Shown piece by piece: positions 21,968 to 29,667 of a DNA stretch of 64,000 nucleotides. The stretch is from NCBI RefSeq assembly GCF_004801855.1, contig NZ_SSTC01000008.1:21521-85520 (forward strand), given 5' to 3'. Both the position numbers and the translations under genes were made by a program. Within the stretch, counting starts at the first letter, position 1; every line of letters starts with the position of its first letter. The notes under the pieces are model-generated. The model was not told the origin of the DNA and searched no databases. It worked only from the letters and a program-made list of their open reading frames with translations. This DNA comes from Pseudomonas sp. A-1. GTDB taxonomy: Bacteria > Pseudomonadota > Gammaproteobacteria > Pseudomonadales > Pseudomonadaceae.

Positions 21968-23955
21968 CCCTGCTGCAGCAACGCTTCCTCTCCATCTGCC
22001 TGTTCCTGCTGCTGGCCTTCACCGTCAGCTTCGTCGCCAGCCTGGAAAGCTCCCGCGAGCAGACCGTCGCGCAGCTGCGCTCGCACGCCCAGGACGCCGC
22101 CACCGCCCTCGGCGTGGCGCTGACGCCGCACATCGATGACCCGGCCACGGTCGAGCTGATGGTCTCCTCGATCTTCGACAGCGGCTACTTCGCCAGCATC
22201 CGCGTGCGGCGCGCGGACGACGGCGCCATGCTGGCCGAGCGGCAGATGAACCCGCGCAGCGACGAGGTGCCGGGCTGGTTCGCCCGCCTGGTGGACCTCC
22301 ACGCCGAAGGCGGCGAGGCGCTGATCCAGCGCGGCTGGCAGCAGGCCGCGCGGGTCGAGGTGGTCAGCCACCCGCAGTTCGCCCTCGCCCGCCTGTGGCA
22401 CGCCGCCCTGGGCAGCCTCTCCTGGCTGGCGCTGTGCGGGCTGCTCAGCGCCGCCCTCGGCGGCTGGCTGCTGCAGCGCCAGCTGCGCCCCCTCGAGCGC
22501 ATGGTGGAGCAGGCCGAGGCCATCGGCCGCCGCGAGTTCATCAGCCAGCCGCTGCCGCATACGCCCGAGCTGCGCCGGGTGGTGCTGGCGATGAACCAGA
22601 TGGCCGACAAGCTGCGCAGCCTGTTCGCCGAGGAGGCGGCGCGCAGCGAGCGGCTGCGCAACGAGGCCTACCAGGACAGCCTCACCGGCCTGGCCAACCG
22701 CCGCCTGCTCAACATGCGCCTCGACGCCCAGCTGCTGGCCAGCGAGCAGAACGCCGCCGGCTACCTGCTGCTGCTGCGCCTCAACGACCTCAGCGGCCTC
22801 AACCAGCGCCAGGGCGCCGGGCGCACCGATGCCCTGATCCGCGAGATCGGCGAGCGCCTGCAGCAGATTGGCGCCCGCTTCGGACACCCCGACTGGCTGG
22901 CCGCCCGCTGCCGCGGCGGCGAGTTCGCCCTGCTCGCCCCCGGCGCCACCACCGCCGAGATCGAGCAGCTGGCGGCCGAGCTCGGCGAGACGCTCGCCGG
23001 CCTGCAGGACACCGGCGCCAGCGACTGCGAGCCGGCGGCGCACATCGGCCTGACCGCCTACCAGCCGGGGGAAAGCCGCCAGGGCGTGCTGAGTCGCGCC
23101 GACCAGGCGCTGAGCCAGGCCCAGCAGCGCTACGACCAGCCGTGGGAGCGCGTGGACGAGAGCACCCCGGTCTGCCGCCTCGACCAGCACGACTGGCGCC
23201 ACTGGCTGGACGAGGCGCTGGGTGAGGGCAAGCTGCAGCTGTACTTCCAGCCGGTGGTGCGCAGCGACGACCGCACGCTGCTCCACCACAAGGTGCTGGC
23301 GCGCCTGCTCGATCCGCAGGGCAAGGCCATACCGGCCGGCCTGTTCCTGCCCTGGGTCGCCCGTCTGGGCTGGGGGCCGCGCCTCGACCGGCTGATGCTC
23401 GAGCACGTCCTCGAACACCTGCGCCAGCATCCGCAGCCGCTGGCCATGAGCCTGTCCGGAGCCACCCTGCACGACCAGGTCAGCCTCGCCCTGATCCTCC
23501 ACAGCCTGCGCAGGCATCCCCAGCAGGCGGGCCTGCTGACCCTGGAGCTGGACGAGCGCACGCTGCCCGGCGCCGAGCAGTTGCCGGCCCTGTGCGAGCC
23601 CCTGCGCGAAACCGGCTACGGCCTCGCGGTACAGCATTTCGGCGGACGCTTCAGCCTGATCGGCAACCTCACCCACCTCGGCCTGGCCTGGCTGAAGATC
23701 GACGGCAGCCACATCCACGGCCTCGACCGGGAAGCCGACCGGCGCGTGTTCATCGAGGCAATCCGCCGCACCACCCACAACATCGACCTGCCGCTGATCG
23801 CCGAGATGGTGGAAAGCGAAGGCGAGGCGCAGGCCCTGCGCGAGCTGGGAGTACACGGGATGATGGGGCGCCTGATCGGAGTGCCGGCGCCCTGGCCGAA
23901 GAGCGAACAGCCCGCCACGGGAAGCGGCGTGCGCCCGGGAGCGAAGCTCGAATAG
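21964..23955 (+). CDS. lapD: LapD-type inner-membrane c-di-GMP receptor
   Basis: 663 residues. Transmembrane helices are at about 6-26 and 145-168 and enclose a periplasmic domain of about 120 residues. HAMP follows (QLRPLERMVEQAEAI), then a GGDEF domain whose signature is degenerate (RGGEF at 317-321), then an EAL domain whose signature reads KVLARL from residue 443. Both active sites are therefore non-catalytic, as in characterised LapD, which binds c-di-GMP in the EAL pocket and holds LapG with its periplasmic domain. Translationally coupled to lapG. Confidence 0.96.
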   Translation: MTLLQQRFLSICLFLLLAFTVSFVASLESSREQTVAQLRSHAQDAATALGVALTPHIDDPATVELMVSSIFDSGYFASIRVRRADDGAMLAERQMNPRSDEVPGWFARLVDLHAEGGEALIQRGWQQAARVEVVSHPQFALARLWHAALGSLSWLALCGLLSAALGGWLLQRQLRPLERMVEQAEAIGRREFISQPLPHTPELRRVVLAMNQMADKLRSLFAEEAARSERLRNEAYQDSLTGLANRRLLNMRLDAQLLASEQNAAGYLLLLRLNDLSGLNQRQGAGRTDALIREIGERLQQIGARFGHPDWLAARCRGGEFALLAPGATTAEIEQLAAELGETLAGLQDTGASDCEPAAHIGLTAYQPGESRQGVLSRADQALSQAQQRYDQPWERVDESTPVCRLDQHDWRHWLDEALGEGKLQLYFQPVVRSDDRTLLHHKVLARLLDPQGKAIPAGLFLPWVARLGWGPRLDRLMLEHVLEHLRQHPQPLAMSLSGATLHDQVSLALILHSLRRHPQQAGLLTLELDERTLPGAEQLPALCEPLRETGYGLAVQHFGGRFSLIGNLTHLGLAWLKIDGSHIHGLDREADRRVFIEAIRRTTHNIDLPLIAEMVESEGEAQALRELGVHGMMGRLIGVPAPWPKSEQPATGSGVRPGAKLE

Positions 23956-23969
23956 GGGAGCGGGGAAAG

Positions 23970-24002
23970 GCCCGCGCCGGCGGTGAGCCGACCGGCGCGG
24001 GC
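23970..24002. terminator. Bidirectional hairpin between lapD and the convergent adhesin gene
   Basis: GCCCGCGCCGG and CCGGCGCGGGC form an 11-bp perfect stem with an 11-base loop in the 55-base gap between two converging genes. No clear U-tract on either strand. Confidence 0.6.
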
Positions 24003-24010
24003 GGGATGGC

Positions 24011-27000
24011 TCAGACGACCTTGAGCGAGCCGTCGTCGAGCATGGCGTGGATGATGCTGGCCTGGTCGGCGGAGCCGTAGGCCGTCGACAGGTTCACGCC
24101 ATCGAGCACGATGGTCTGGCTCGCCGGCAGCGGCCCGGCGCCGTCGGGGTTCACCGTGAGGGTGGTGCTGCTGCCGGTGGTGAGGGTCAGGTAACTGCCC
24201 AGCACGCTGGCCAGCTCCGACATGCCCAGCGACGGATCCAGGCCGGCAAGCAGATCGCTCAGGTCGAGGCTGTCCTGCCCCGGATCGAAGTCGGTGACAT
24301 GGTCGACGCCGCTGTCCCCGGCGAGCCAGACGAAGGTATCGCTGCCAGCCCCGCCGCTCAGGACATCGTCGCCGGAGCCGCCGATGAGGGTGTCGTCGCC
24401 GGCCATGCCGGCGAGGCGGTCGCTGCCGCCCAGCCCGATCAGCACGTTGTCGCCGGCGCTGCCGGTCAGCTCGTCGTCGTGCTGGGAGCCGATCAGGTTC
24501 TCCAGCCCGGTCAGGCGGTCCGTGCCGGCGCCGCCGGTATTCTGCGACTGACCGATCAGACTTTCGCTCAGGCTGACCCGCACCCCGCTCGTGGCGCTGA
24601 TGTAGCTGGCCGTATCGTTGCCGGCCCCGCCGATCAGGGTGTCGTTGCCGGCGCCGCCGGCCAGGATGTCGTCGCCCGAGCCGCCGTCGAGCACGTCGTT
24701 GCCGGAGCCGCCGACGAGGATATCGTCGCCGCTGTCGCCCTTGAGGGTGCTGCCGCCCTCGCGTCCGAGCAGGATCTCGTCGAGGTAGCTGCCGACCAGC
24801 ACGCTGCCGGGATCGCGCTCCAGATGCACATCCGCAGAACCCACCACGCTGCCGCCCAGACTCACCTCGTAGCTGAAGCTGCCCCCGTCGCGCTCGGTCT
24901 GCCCCCCCTCGATGAAGGTGATGGTGGAGCCGGCATCCAGCACCTGGCCGCCGCTGGCCGATGCGGCGATGGCCGCCAGGGCCAGCAGGTGGCTGTTGGG
25001 GCCGGTGTCGTTGGCCAGCAGCGCCCACTTGGGAATCGTCAGGCTGTCCGGCCCGGACTGGATCGGCACGTTGCTGAGCACCCGGTCGTCGCGCACCACC
25101 AGCGGCCCCGAGGCGGCATCGACGATCAGCGACAGGTTCGCGCCCGCCGTATCGCCATCGTTGTCGATCAGCACGTAGCCGATGTGCTCCCTGGCCGACT
25201 GGCCGACTCCGGACGGCGGGGTGTAGACGAAGGCGCCATCGTCCATGTCGACCGCGAAGCGGCCGCCGGCGACGGTGGTGATGGTCAGGATGTGGCTGGC
25301 CGCATCGAAACTGCCGGCACCGACCCCGCCGCTCACGCCTATGCTGCCGCCCCCGGCAGTCTGGTAGGTATAGGTGACGCCGTCCACGGTCACCGACTGC
25401 ACATGACCGCCATCGGCGCCGAAACCGCCACCGCTGGTCAGGTTGCCGGCCAGCGACGCGGCCCGCACGCTGTCCACCAGGGTATCGCTGAGCTGGGCGA
25501 AGTCGGTGATGGTCTGGGCGTCGCTGCCCGCCCCGGCGGCGCCGTCGTAGGCGATCGGATCGAGCGCCGCCTCGGTCACCCCCGAGCCCATGCCCAGGGC
25601 ATGCATGGTGATGCCGTTGGCCTCGAGGAAGTCGATCCAGGCGGCCTCCTCGGCGGCGGAGATGCCGACGCTGCCGGCCGGCAGCTTGGGAATGCCGTCG
25701 GACAGGAAGTAGCCGACGTTCTGCCCGTCGGGCAGCTTGCCGGCTTGCCCCCAGGCGCTGTTCATCACCGCCTGCAGGGCGGCGTCGTAGTTGGTCAGGT
25801 CGGAGTCCGACGGGTCGTCGATGGCCAGCACGGCGTCGATCGCCTCGTTGACGGATTGCCACTCGCTGCCCAGCACCTGCGCCGAGGAGCCGAAGATGAC
25901 CACCTTGACCGCCACCTCACCCCGCGCCTCGTACTGCTCGAGCAGCTCGCAGATCGCCTGGCGGGCGGCCTCCAGACGGTTGTAGCCGCCGAACTGGGCC
26001 GACTCGTTCATGCTGTCGGAAACGTCGAGGACGATCAGCAGGTTGGTCTTGTTGCTCAGGGTGTTCTGCTCGTGGGCCGCCTGGTCGACGGCGCTGGGAC
26101 GGTCGTCGACGATCTCGATGGCGATCTGCGCGGGTGCGGATGCGGCCGTGCCGTCGGATACCTGCAGCTCGAACAGTTCGCGCTCGACACCGGGGCCGTC
26201 CGTGGTCGGCCCGCTCAGCTGGTAGAGGTAGCTGCCGGTACCGGTCGCCGCATCGTAGCCGGTGATGGTCAGGGTTCCGTAGCTGCCGGTGAACACATGG
26301 CCGGCCAACTGGTCGATGGCGACGGTCTGGCCGTTGATGGTGACGCTGGCCAGATCGTCCAGGCCGTCCGCATCGCCCAGGCGGAAGGTGCCGCTGGCGA
26401 ACTCGCCGTCGCCGGCAGCCGCCGAGCCGCCGGGCAGTCCGGCCTCGTACACGCAGTCGGCGATACCGCCGGGATTGCCCGGATCGACATCCACGGTCGG
26501 TCCGTCGTTGCTGCCGCGCAGGGTGATGGTCAGGGTGGCGCTGGCCGGGTCGCCATCGCCGTCCTGGATGCGGTAGGTGAAGCTCTCGCTGCGCACATCG
26601 CCTTCACGCAGCGCCTGGGTCGCCGCCCGCGCATTGTCGAGGAGGAAGCTGTAGCTGCCGTCGGCGTTCAGCTGCAGCGTGCCGTACTGCGACAGGACCG
26701 TCGACAGCGGGTTGTCCCAGGCGACGAAGCTGTGCCCGTCCGCCCCCGGCTGGCCATTGGCATGCAGGTCGTTGTCGAGCACGCTGCCGGCCAGCGCATC
26801 CGTCGCGTTCTCGCGGATCTCGGGGGTATCGTCCACCGCGCGCGGAGCATCGTCGGCGATCGTCACGTCCAGCTGACGCTCCGCCGACATGTCGCCGGTG
26901 CGGTCGATGACCCGCACGACGAAGCTCTCGCCGACCACGTCCAGGCCGCCGCTCAGGCCGGCGCCGCCGAGGTGGGGAGCGGGACCGTCGAGGGTGTAGG

Positions 27001-27769
27001 TCCAGCTACCGTCGGCGGCGACCACCAGGGTGCCGTAGAGCCCCTGCACGCTGCCTCCCGCCGCCACGTTGACCCAGTTGCCACCGGCGTCGCGCACCTG
27101 CAGCGCCAGCACGCCATCCGGGGCATCCACCACGAAGCGCCCGTAGGCCGAGGTTTCCGCACTGCCCGCCTGGCTGCCCGCGGGCAGGCCGGACTCGTCA
27201 ACCGCGGCCCGATCGATCAGTACCTGGGCGCTGGGATCGTCGAAATATTCGATCTCGAGCGTGGGGATGGACGGCTCCGCCTGCGGGTCCTCCGCGGGAA
27301 CCAGCTCCTCGGCCTGCAGCGGGACGAAGCTCAGCGGTCCGGTCGGGAAGCCGATTTCCGGGTCGACCCGGCCGGCGGTCTCGCCCAGCAGGACGAAGGA
27401 GATGCCGCCGCCTCCGGCACCGCCAGCGTCGCCGCCGGGACCTGCCGCCGGCGGCTCGGCGCTCAGCGTCGGGTCCGCGCCCGCCCTGATCGCCTGCTGC
27501 AGCTGCTCGACGCCGCTCGCCTCCTGCCCTGCCGCGTCCTCGGCGCCCCGCTCGCCCAGCAGCCGCGTGCTCAGCACCTGGCCGCTGTCACGTCCGAGAG
27601 TCAGTTCCCCGCCATTGGCCAGCCGCACGACCACCGCCCCCTCCGCGCCGGTCTGCAGCTGCTCGCCGGCGAACAGCCGGTCCCCCTCGACCAGCACCCG
27701 CTTGCCGCCCGTCGTTACCGCGAACGCCTCGCCGACCACCTGCCTGACGACCCCGATCAACCGTGCCAT
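24011..27769 (-). CDS. Compact LapA-like RTX surface adhesin with retention module
   Basis: 1252 residues, far shorter than classical LapA. Residues 1 to about 75 are a LapA-type retention module (GVVRQVVGEAFAV, VLVEGDRLFAGEQLQT). PAAG at 107-110 matches the [TAP]AA[GV] LapG cleavage pattern and is followed by a Gly-rich stretch. VCBS/cadherin-like domains lie at about 310-430 and 440-560. A von Willebrand A domain (about 575-775) has MIDAS DVSDSMN. RTX nonapeptides (GGSGNDVLD type) lie at about 1000-1130, then a type I secretion signal to the C-terminus. The retention module should plug the outer-membrane pore and hold the protein at the surface until LapG cuts it. It is convergent with lapD and divergent from its secretion genes. 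Confidence 0.93.
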   Translation of the reverse strand: MARLIGVVRQVVGEAFAVTTGGKRVLVEGDRLFAGEQLQTGAEGAVVVRLANGGELTLGRDSGQVLSTRLLGERGAEDAAGQEASGVEQLQQAIRAGADPTLSAEPPAAGPGGDAGGAGGGGISFVLLGETAGRVDPEIGFPTGPLSFVPLQAEELVPAEDPQAEPSIPTLEIEYFDDPSAQVLIDRAAVDESGLPAGSQAGSAETSAYGRFVVDAPDGVLALQVRDAGGNWVNVAAGGSVQGLYGTLVVAADGSWTYTLDGPAPHLGGAGLSGGLDVVGESFVVRVIDRTGDMSAERQLDVTIADDAPRAVDDTPEIRENATDALAGSVLDNDLHANGQPGADGHSFVAWDNPLSTVLSQYGTLQLNADGSYSFLLDNARAATQALREGDVRSESFTYRIQDGDGDPASATLTITLRGSNDGPTVDVDPGNPGGIADCVYEAGLPGGSAAAGDGEFASGTFRLGDADGLDDLASVTINGQTVAIDQLAGHVFTGSYGTLTITGYDAATGTGSYLYQLSGPTTDGPGVERELFELQVSDGTAASAPAQIAIEIVDDRPSAVDQAAHEQNTLSNKTNLLIVLDVSDSMNESAQFGGYNRLEAARQAICELLEQYEARGEVAVKVVIFGSSAQVLGSEWQSVNEAIDAVLAIDDPSDSDLTNYDAALQAVMNSAWGQAGKLPDGQNVGYFLSDGIPKLPAGSVGISAAEEAAWIDFLEANGITMHALGMGSGVTEAALDPIAYDGAAGAGSDAQTITDFAQLSDTLVDSVRAASLAGNLTSGGGFGADGGHVQSVTVDGVTYTYQTAGGGSIGVSGGVGAGSFDAASHILTITTVAGGRFAVDMDDGAFVYTPPSGVGQSAREHIGYVLIDNDGDTAGANLSLIVDAASGPLVVRDDRVLSNVPIQSGPDSLTIPKWALLANDTGPNSHLLALAAIAASASGGQVLDAGSTITFIEGGQTERDGGSFSYEVSLGGSVVGSADVHLERDPGSVLVGSYLDEILLGREGGSTLKGDSGDDILVGGSGNDVLDGGSGDDILAGGAGNDTLIGGAGNDTASYISATSGVRVSLSESLIGQSQNTGGAGTDRLTGLENLIGSQHDDELTGSAGDNVLIGLGGSDRLAGMAGDDTLIGGSGDDVLSGGAGSDTFVWLAGDSGVDHVTDFDPGQDSLDLSDLLAGLDPSLGMSELASVLGSYLTLTTGSSTTLTVNPDGAGPLPASQTIVLDGVNLSTAYGSADQASIIHAMLDDGSLKVV
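27440..27451 (-). other. Predicted LapG cleavage site (PAAG) in the adhesin
   Basis: Codons 107-110 read Pro-Ala-Ala-Gly, at the same position as the TAAG site of P. fluorescens LapA, where cleavage falls between the two alanines. It follows the retention module and precedes a flexible Gly-rich stretch. Confidence 0.8.
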
Positions 27770-28061
27770 GAGTCCATCCTCCTGCAGCCGCCGCCCAGCG
27801 GGGCCTGCCTGTAGCGCTGACAGTACGGGGAGGATGTCGCGAGCGAAGTCAGTCGAAACGGGGCAAAGCGGGGCGACACAGCAGCCGGTGAACGACGAAA
27901 AGCCGTCGCCCTCCTGGTTTCATCCGGATAGACCGGTCCCCCGCAATGGCAAGCTTCCCCCGGCTGGCGTCCTCGTGTTCCGCCCGTGCTTTCCGATCTG
28001 CATGGAACGGCGAATAGCTGCTTCCTGCAGATTGCCTTCTCCTAACAACCTTTGCCGGTTT

Positions 28062-28114
28062 CTCAGAAGACATCAGACCTTTTTTTCATATTTCTTATGA
28101 AAAACGCTTCTGAG
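28062..28114. promoter_or_regulatory. Nested inverted repeats in the adhesin/secretion divergent promoter region
   Basis: The 467-base gap at 27770-28236 separates the adhesin gene (minus) from the secretion genes (plus) and holds no gene I can support. Within it, TTTTTCATA-TTTCT-TATGAAAAA (28082-28104) is a perfect 9-bp palindrome. CTCAGAAG (28062-28069) and CTTCTGAG (28107-28114) form a second perfect pair around it. The stretch is much more AT-rich than its surroundings. An operator or extrudable hairpin controlling one or both promoters is plausible; the binding protein is unknown. Confidence 0.55.
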
Positions 28115-28236
28115 CAGATAGTCCCGGATGTTCTTTCATTCTTGAGTAGAACGACAAAGCGCCAGGCAGCAACGGAAGTCATAAATCTGGCGCACGACCA
28201 TCAAGAGTGGACAGACACCAGCGGAAGGAGACACCC

Positions 28237-29589
28237 ATGCGCCTCTCACCTAAGTGGGTCGGACTGCTGTTGGCAGCAGGGTTCAATCAGGTCTCGGCCA
28301 TGACGCTCTCGGAAGCCATCCAGAGCACCATCGACAACCACCCGGAAATCCACGCCGCCAGCAACAGCCGCCTGGCTGCCGACGAGCAGCTCAAGGTCGC
28401 CAAGGGTGGCTACCTGCCGACCGTCGACATGCTGGCCAGCTACGGCCGCGAGCACACCGACAACCCGAGCACCCGCGCCTTCGGCGACCACAACACGGAA
28501 ACCCTCAATGCACGCACCGCCGAGCTGCGCCTGCGGCAGATGCTGTTCGACGGCTTCAACACCCCCAACGAGGTCGCCCGCAGCGCGGCGGTAGTCGATT
28601 CGCGCGCCTACCGCCTGCTGGGTACCAGCGAGAGCCTGGCGCTGCGCACCGCGGAGGTGTACCTGGAGGTGCTCAAGCGCCGCGAGATGGTCGCCCTGGC
28701 CGAGAACAACCTGCAGGCGCACCGCCGCGTGCACGACCAGATCAGCATGCGCAGCCGCAGCGGCGTCGGCAGCAGCGCCGACCGCGACCAGTCGCAGGCG
28801 CGTCTGGCCCTGGCCGAGAACAACCTGTACACCGAGCAGGTCAACCTGGCCGATGCCGAAGCCAACTTCTTCAGCGTCGTCGGCCGCATGCCCGACGAGC
28901 TGAGCGCTCCGACCTCGATCCGCGGCCAGCTGCCGGACAGCGTGGCCAGCGCCCGCGACCGCGTGATGAGCAACAACCCGCTGCTCAAGTCGGCCCAGGC
29001 CGACGTGCAGGCCGCCGAGAAGCAGTACGAGGCCGCCAAGTCGCGCTTCTACCCGCGCTTCGACGTGGAGCTCGCCGGCAATGCCGACGACAATCGCCAG
29101 GGCGAGGAAGGCCACTACAACCGCTGGTATGCCGGCGTGACCATGAACTACAACCTGTTCAACGGCATGCGCGACAAGGCCCAGCTGCAATCCAGCGCGC
29201 ACCAGATCAACGAGTCGATGGACATCCGCAACAACGCGTTGCGCCTGCTCAACGAGAACCTGATGCTGGCCTGGAACGCCATGGAGAACGCCCGCCTGCA
29301 AACGCCGCAGGCACGCGAGTACGCCGAGTCCAGCGCACGGGTGCGCGAGGCCTACCAGCAGCAGTTCTCCCTCGGCCAGCGCACCCTGCTCGACCTGCTC
29401 GACAGCGAAAACGAGCTGTTCACCGCCAACCGCCGCTATACCGAAGTCCGCTACACCGAGGAATTCTCGATGTACCGCGTGATCGCCTCCATGGGCGAGC
29501 TGCTGCGCCAGCAGAACGTAGTCCCGCCGAGCGAGGCCGTGGCCATCAACGAGGTGCAGAGCCAGGCGCGCCTCCCCACCCTGAAGTAA
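28237..29589 (+). CDS. lapE: TolC-family outer membrane efflux protein of a type I secretion system (LapE-like)
   Basis: 450 residues from the ATG at 28237 after GGAAGGAG. The signal peptide ends near FNQVSAM. Two TolC repeats with long helical coils follow (AIQSTIDNHPEIHAA, and NPLLKSAQADVQAAEKQYEAAKS for the second). The C-terminal FSLGQRTLLDLLDSENELF is a strongly conserved family segment. It would form the outer-membrane and periplasmic tunnel through which the neighbouring adhesin is exported and in which its retention module lodges. It begins the lapE-lapB-lapC unit. Confidence 0.93.
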   Translation: MRLSPKWVGLLLAAGFNQVSAMTLSEAIQSTIDNHPEIHAASNSRLAADEQLKVAKGGYLPTVDMLASYGREHTDNPSTRAFGDHNTETLNARTAELRLRQMLFDGFNTPNEVARSAAVVDSRAYRLLGTSESLALRTAEVYLEVLKRREMVALAENNLQAHRRVHDQISMRSRSGVGSSADRDQSQARLALAENNLYTEQVNLADAEANFFSVVGRMPDELSAPTSIRGQLPDSVASARDRVMSNNPLLKSAQADVQAAEKQYEAAKSRFYPRFDVELAGNADDNRQGEEGHYNRWYAGVTMNYNLFNGMRDKAQLQSSAHQINESMDIRNNALRLLNENLMLAWNAMENARLQTPQAREYAESSARVREAYQQQFSLGQRTLLDLLDSENELFTANRRYTEVRYTEEFSMYRVIASMGELLRQQNVVPPSEAVAINEVQSQARLPTLK

Positions 29590-29667
29590 GCCGGTGCCGG
29601 CGACCGGCAGCTGGCTGTCGGTCGCCCGTCTCGACAATCACTGGAAGTCGCCCGGGGGGCCACCACC

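Noticed and set aside
24340..24770. Periodic DNA pattern resembling a repeat array
   Set aside because: The period follows the RTX nonapeptides of the adhesin. No spacers or constant repeats of CRISPR type are present.
24047..27814. A 1255-codon open frame on the plus strand opposite the adhesin gene
   Set aside because: It mirrors the codon structure of the GC-rich adhesin gene, has no recognisable domains and is rich in low-complexity Ala/Gly/Arg sequence. The minus-strand frame has clear retention, vWA and RTX features.
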